64,000 bases of DNA from Flavobacterium pokkalii (GTDB taxonomy: Bacteria > Bacteroidota > Bacteroidia > Flavobacteriales > Flavobacteriaceae), in the NCBI RefSeq assembly GCF_014596575.1, contig NZ_NASZ01000001.1, positions 1-64,000 of the forward strand, written 5' to 3'. Both the position numbers and the translations under genes were made by a program. The notes under the pieces were generated by a model. The model worked only from the letters and a program-made list of their open reading frames with translations. It ran no database searches and had not been told where the DNA came from. Numbering within the stretch: the stretch's first letter is position 1; the number at the start of each line of letters is the position of its first letter. Below, one piece after another: positions 61,920 through 64,000 of the stretch.

Positions 61920-62363
61920 TTATTCTGGTTTAAAATTAATCCCATTTAAATTTAATCCATTTTTAGTAACAAAACCTCTATAGGTTTTGTTATCTAAATC
62001 TTTTTTCCATAAATCTTTTTTACTCATCACAATTGAATGCTGACAACCTTTGCATTTATAAGGATATGCTACAAATTCTATTCTAGTTTTCTCTCTTTTA
62101 ACTAATCCTTTATATTGATAATTTGACCCCTTCAATTTAAAATTTAAAGTATCTTTGTCAATTATACGAACCAATTTTTTCAGGACTAATACACTGTCAT
62201 TTTTGAAAGTTAATGTAGTTTGAAATATTTCTTTTGGAGAATCAAAATATACATCTTCTTCAAATCCACTAAAACTTTTCCCATTCAATATATCATTGTT
62301 TTTATTTTGACATGATGTAAATATTAAAATCGATAATATTACTATCTGAATTGTTTTCTTCAT
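61920..62363 (-). CDS. Lipoprotein of unknown function between scoA and scoB
   Basis: A 147-residue lipoprotein: MKKTIQIVILSILIFTSC (lipid Cys18). The mature part is beta-rich and Lys-rich with a CKGC pair (YPYKCKGCQHSIV) and a GFVTKNGLNLNGINF end. No family recognised. It interrupts the CoA-transferase operon, and its composition is more AT-rich than its neighbours, which suggests an insertion. Confidence 0.7.
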   Translation of the reverse strand: MKKTIQIVILSILIFTSCQNKNNDILNGKSFSGFEEDVYFDSPKEIFQTTLTFKNDSVLVLKKLVRIIDKDTLNFKLKGSNYQYKGLVKREKTRIEFVAYPYKCKGCQHSIVMSKKDLWKKDLDNKTYRGFVTKNGLNLNGINFKPE

Positions 62364-62388
62364 AATATTTTCTATGATTTAGGCTATA

Positions 62389-63090
62389 TTATTTCTTTTC
62401 TCTGACCGTTCTCTTCTCAATCCGTTTTTCATATTTCTCACCCTGAAAAATACGTTGTACAAAAATTCCCGGAATGTGAATTTGATTAGGGTCTAAAGTT
62501 CCGGCTTCAACCAGTTCTTCGACTTCGGCAATGGTTATATTTCCGGCGCCTGCCATTACAGGATTAAAATTTCGGGCTGTACCTTTGAAGATTAGATTTC
62601 CGGCCGTGTCGCCTTTCCAGGCTTTTACAATGGCAAAATCGGCTTTGAATGCCTGTTCCATCACATACATTTTTCCGTTGAATTCCCGGGTTTCTTTACC
62701 AATCGCAACTTCGGTTCCATATCCCGCCGGAGTATAAAAAGCCGGAATTCCTGCCTGAGCGACACGACAGCGTTCGGCCAAAGTCCCTTGCGGAATCAAT
62801 TCGACTTCCAGTTCTCCCGAAAGCATCTGGCGTTCAAACTCGGCATTCTCACCCACATAGGAAGAAATCATTTTTTTAATTTGTTTCTTTTGCAAAAGCA
62901 AACCTAAACCAAAATCGTCCACTCCGGCATTATTCGAAATACAAGTGAGTTGTTTTGTTCCTTTTCGAACCAATTCGGCAATAGAATTCTCCGGAATGCC
63001 ACACAAACCAAAACCTCCCAGAATCAAAGTCATACCGTCTTCAATTCCCTGAAGCGCTTCCTGAACGGATTTTACTGTTTTATTAATCAT
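62389..63090 (-). CDS. scoA: 3-oxoacid CoA-transferase, subunit A
   Basis: The alpha subunit, 233 residues. Signatures: [20 protein letters not shown] near the N-terminus, [36 protein letters not shown] and [17 protein letters not shown]. It is the promoter-proximal gene of the minus-strand unit scoA - lipoprotein - scoB. Ketone-body or branched-chain use is the usual role. Confidence 0.93.
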   Translation of the reverse strand: MINKTVKSVQEALQGIEDGMTLILGGFGLCGIPENSIAELVRKGTKQLTCISNNAGVDDFGLGLLLQKKQIKKMISSYVGENAEFERQMLSGELEVELIPQGTLAERCRVAQAGIPAFYTPAGYGTEVAIGKETREFNGKMYVMEQAFKADFAIVKAWKGDTAGNLIFKGTARNFNPVMAGAGNITIAEVEELVEAGTLDPNQIHIPGIFVQRIFQGEKYEKRIEKRTVREKK

Positions 63091-63176
63091 ATCGAATTGA
63101 TTTCTTTTGATATTAAAAATAAGGCTTTATTTCCAAAAGAAAAAACAATATTTCAATTCGTCCTTAATTATAATTT

Positions 63177-63605
63177 TTACTCTATTTTTTTATGAAAATG
63201 ATAAGCACTTATCGTAAAATCCTCTTTGAAATAGAGTTTGTGCGCAGTAGTTCTTGTCGGACCGGAATCTAACTGAATAGAAACACAGTTATTTTCCAAA
63301 GCAATTGCTTTCAGGTGATTTAAAAGCTGGCTTGCATAACCCTTACCTCGGTATTCTTCCAATGTTGAAAGATCATCCAGATAAAGCATTTTACCACAAT
63401 ACAACATCGTATAGATACGATAACCGGCAATTGCAACCGTTTTTTTATCCTTTTCCTGAATATAAAGCAAATGATAGCCTTCTTTTTGTAAATCCTGAAT
63501 TTGAGAAACAAAATTTTCTCTTTTTAACATTGGTCGTAATACAGAAATAGCTTCCCAGCAGGAAGCTATTTCATTATCTGTAATTGCAATTTTAATTTCA
63601 GTCAT
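63177..63605 (-). CDS. GNAT-family N-acetyltransferase
   Basis: A 142-residue acetyltransferase of the GNAT fold. The acetyl-CoA loop is YRGKGYASQLLNHL, preceded by the strand MLYLDDLSTLEE and followed by NNCVSIQLDSGP and HKLYFKEDFTISAYHF. The start at MTEIKIAITDNE (63605) is preferred over an in-frame ATG nine bases upstream. Substrate unknown. Confidence 0.88.
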   Translation of the reverse strand: MTEIKIAITDNEIASCWEAISVLRPMLKRENFVSQIQDLQKEGYHLLYIQEKDKKTVAIAGYRIYTMLYCGKMLYLDDLSTLEEYRGKGYASQLLNHLKAIALENNCVSIQLDSGPTRTTAHKLYFKEDFTISAYHFHKKIE

Positions 63606-63633
63606 AATCAACAAATAAAATCAACGAGGTTTA

Positions 63634-64000
63634 TTAAAATTCAAATTCATCCGTAGACTGAATAGAATCTTTAGCGATAGAATCATTAACTTTTCTAGGT
63701 TGGTAACAATCTACTCTGATAGAAAGATTAGCCGGACGCTCAAATGGTTCTTTGGAAACTTTTAGGTTTGGATCATTATAACACAATTTCATAAAATAAC
63801 CCCAAACCGGCAAGGCTGACGTAGCTCCCTGTCCGTAAGTTAAACTTTTAAAACGTGCCGAACGGTCTTCGCAACCTACCCAAACTCCGGTAACTAAGTT
63901 AGGAACCATTCCCATAAACCATCCGTCAGATTGATTTTGTGTTGTTCCGGTTTTACCTGCAATTGGATTGGTAAAAGCATATGGATAACCTGTCCAGCGG
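63634..64000 (-). CDS. C-terminal end of a class A penicillin-binding protein (5' end outside the window)
   Basis: The frame is open to the window edge. It contains GKTGTTQNQSDGWFMGMVP, the KTG motif of the transpeptidase domain, followed by TGVWVGCEDRSARF and YGQGATSALPVWGYFM, which match the end of bifunctional PBP1A-type enzymes (glycosyltransferase plus transpeptidase). The last 45 residues are a charged tail. The N-terminal domains are not visible, so the bifunctional class is inferred from the C-terminal pattern. Confidence 0.85.
   Translation of the reverse strand, partial: RWTGYPYAFTNPIAGKTGTTQNQSDGWFMGMVPNLVTGVWVGCEDRSARFKSLTYGQGATSALPVWGYFMKLCYNDPNLKVSKEPFERPANLSIRVDCYQPRKVNDSIAKDSIQSTDEFEF

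Overview
The window is a chromosomal segment of a low-GC Bacteroidota bacterium, most likely a Flavobacterium or close relative in the Flavobacteriaceae. Evidence: SprB/SprF gliding-adhesin genes with a type IX secretion (T9SS) type B C-terminal signal, Bacteroidota-type promoter boxes (TAnnTTTG) upstream of several genes, many short lipoproteins with S-C lipoboxes, and Bacteroidota-specific families (DUF4837, DUF5777-like, ferritin-like acyl-ACP desaturase). Family calls come from reading motifs by eye; no database search was run.

Layout. 1-16.3 kb: gliding/T9SS locus with the 3' end of a coiled-coil protein ending in a SPOR-like domain, a giant 4,662-residue SprB-like adhesin, and its SprF partner. 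16.6-21.1 kb: pgk, a LysM lytic transglycosylase and a DUF4837 lipoprotein. 21.2-24.1 kb (minus): rnpA, a DUF4349 lipoprotein and a C-terminal processing protease. 24.2-26.7 kb: PlsC, acyl-ACP desaturase, HD phosphohydrolase. 26.9-33.3 kb: a complete RND tripartite efflux operon with a small exported protein upstream. 33.3-39.6 kb (minus): two unknown proteins, a crotonase, a histidine kinase, hemJ, hemH and an AraC regulator. 39.7-43.2 kb: a small envelope redox module (YceI, two-cysteine c-heme lipoprotein, OB-fold, DUF5777-like barrel, HMA-like protein, truncated-globin-like lipoprotein). 43.5-51.2 kb: hemA-C-D-E-(Y1 transposase)-(unknown)-F-(Y1 transposase)-B. 51.2-58.1 kb: cytochrome c, methyltransferase/LysR pair, Ogt, a serine hydrolase, a PolB-like exonuclease, a Gate-domain membrane protein. 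58.1-59.3 kb: a third Y1 transposase inside a cluster of palindromes, then tiny membrane/lipoprotein genes. 59.5-64 kb: class I fumarase, a split CoA-transferase operon (scoA / unknown lipoprotein / scoB), a GNAT, and the 3' end of a class A penicillin-binding protein.

How it works together. Between 36.9 and 51.2 kb lie eight of the nine enzymes expected for heme synthesis from glutamyl-tRNA (HemA, B, C, D, E, F, J, H; HemL is not here), with an AraC regulator and haem/redox-type envelope proteins nested between the two arms. Single-ORF Y1 (HUH) transposases flanked by inverted palindrome pairs sit in two intergenic positions of the hem run, and one palindrome contains the hemF stop codon.

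The most interesting signals are: (i) the SprB array, which is not a simple tandem array but a higher-order repeat of seven modules (about 1.75 kb), with closest relatives apparently 14 modules (about 3.6 kb) away; (ii) a roughly 200-residue beta-sandwich-like domain inserted inside one module; (iii) an exported lipoprotein resembling a truncated haemoglobin; and (iv) the palindrome/transposase systems. I saw no CRISPR array, tRNA, rRNA, phage or recognisable defence system.
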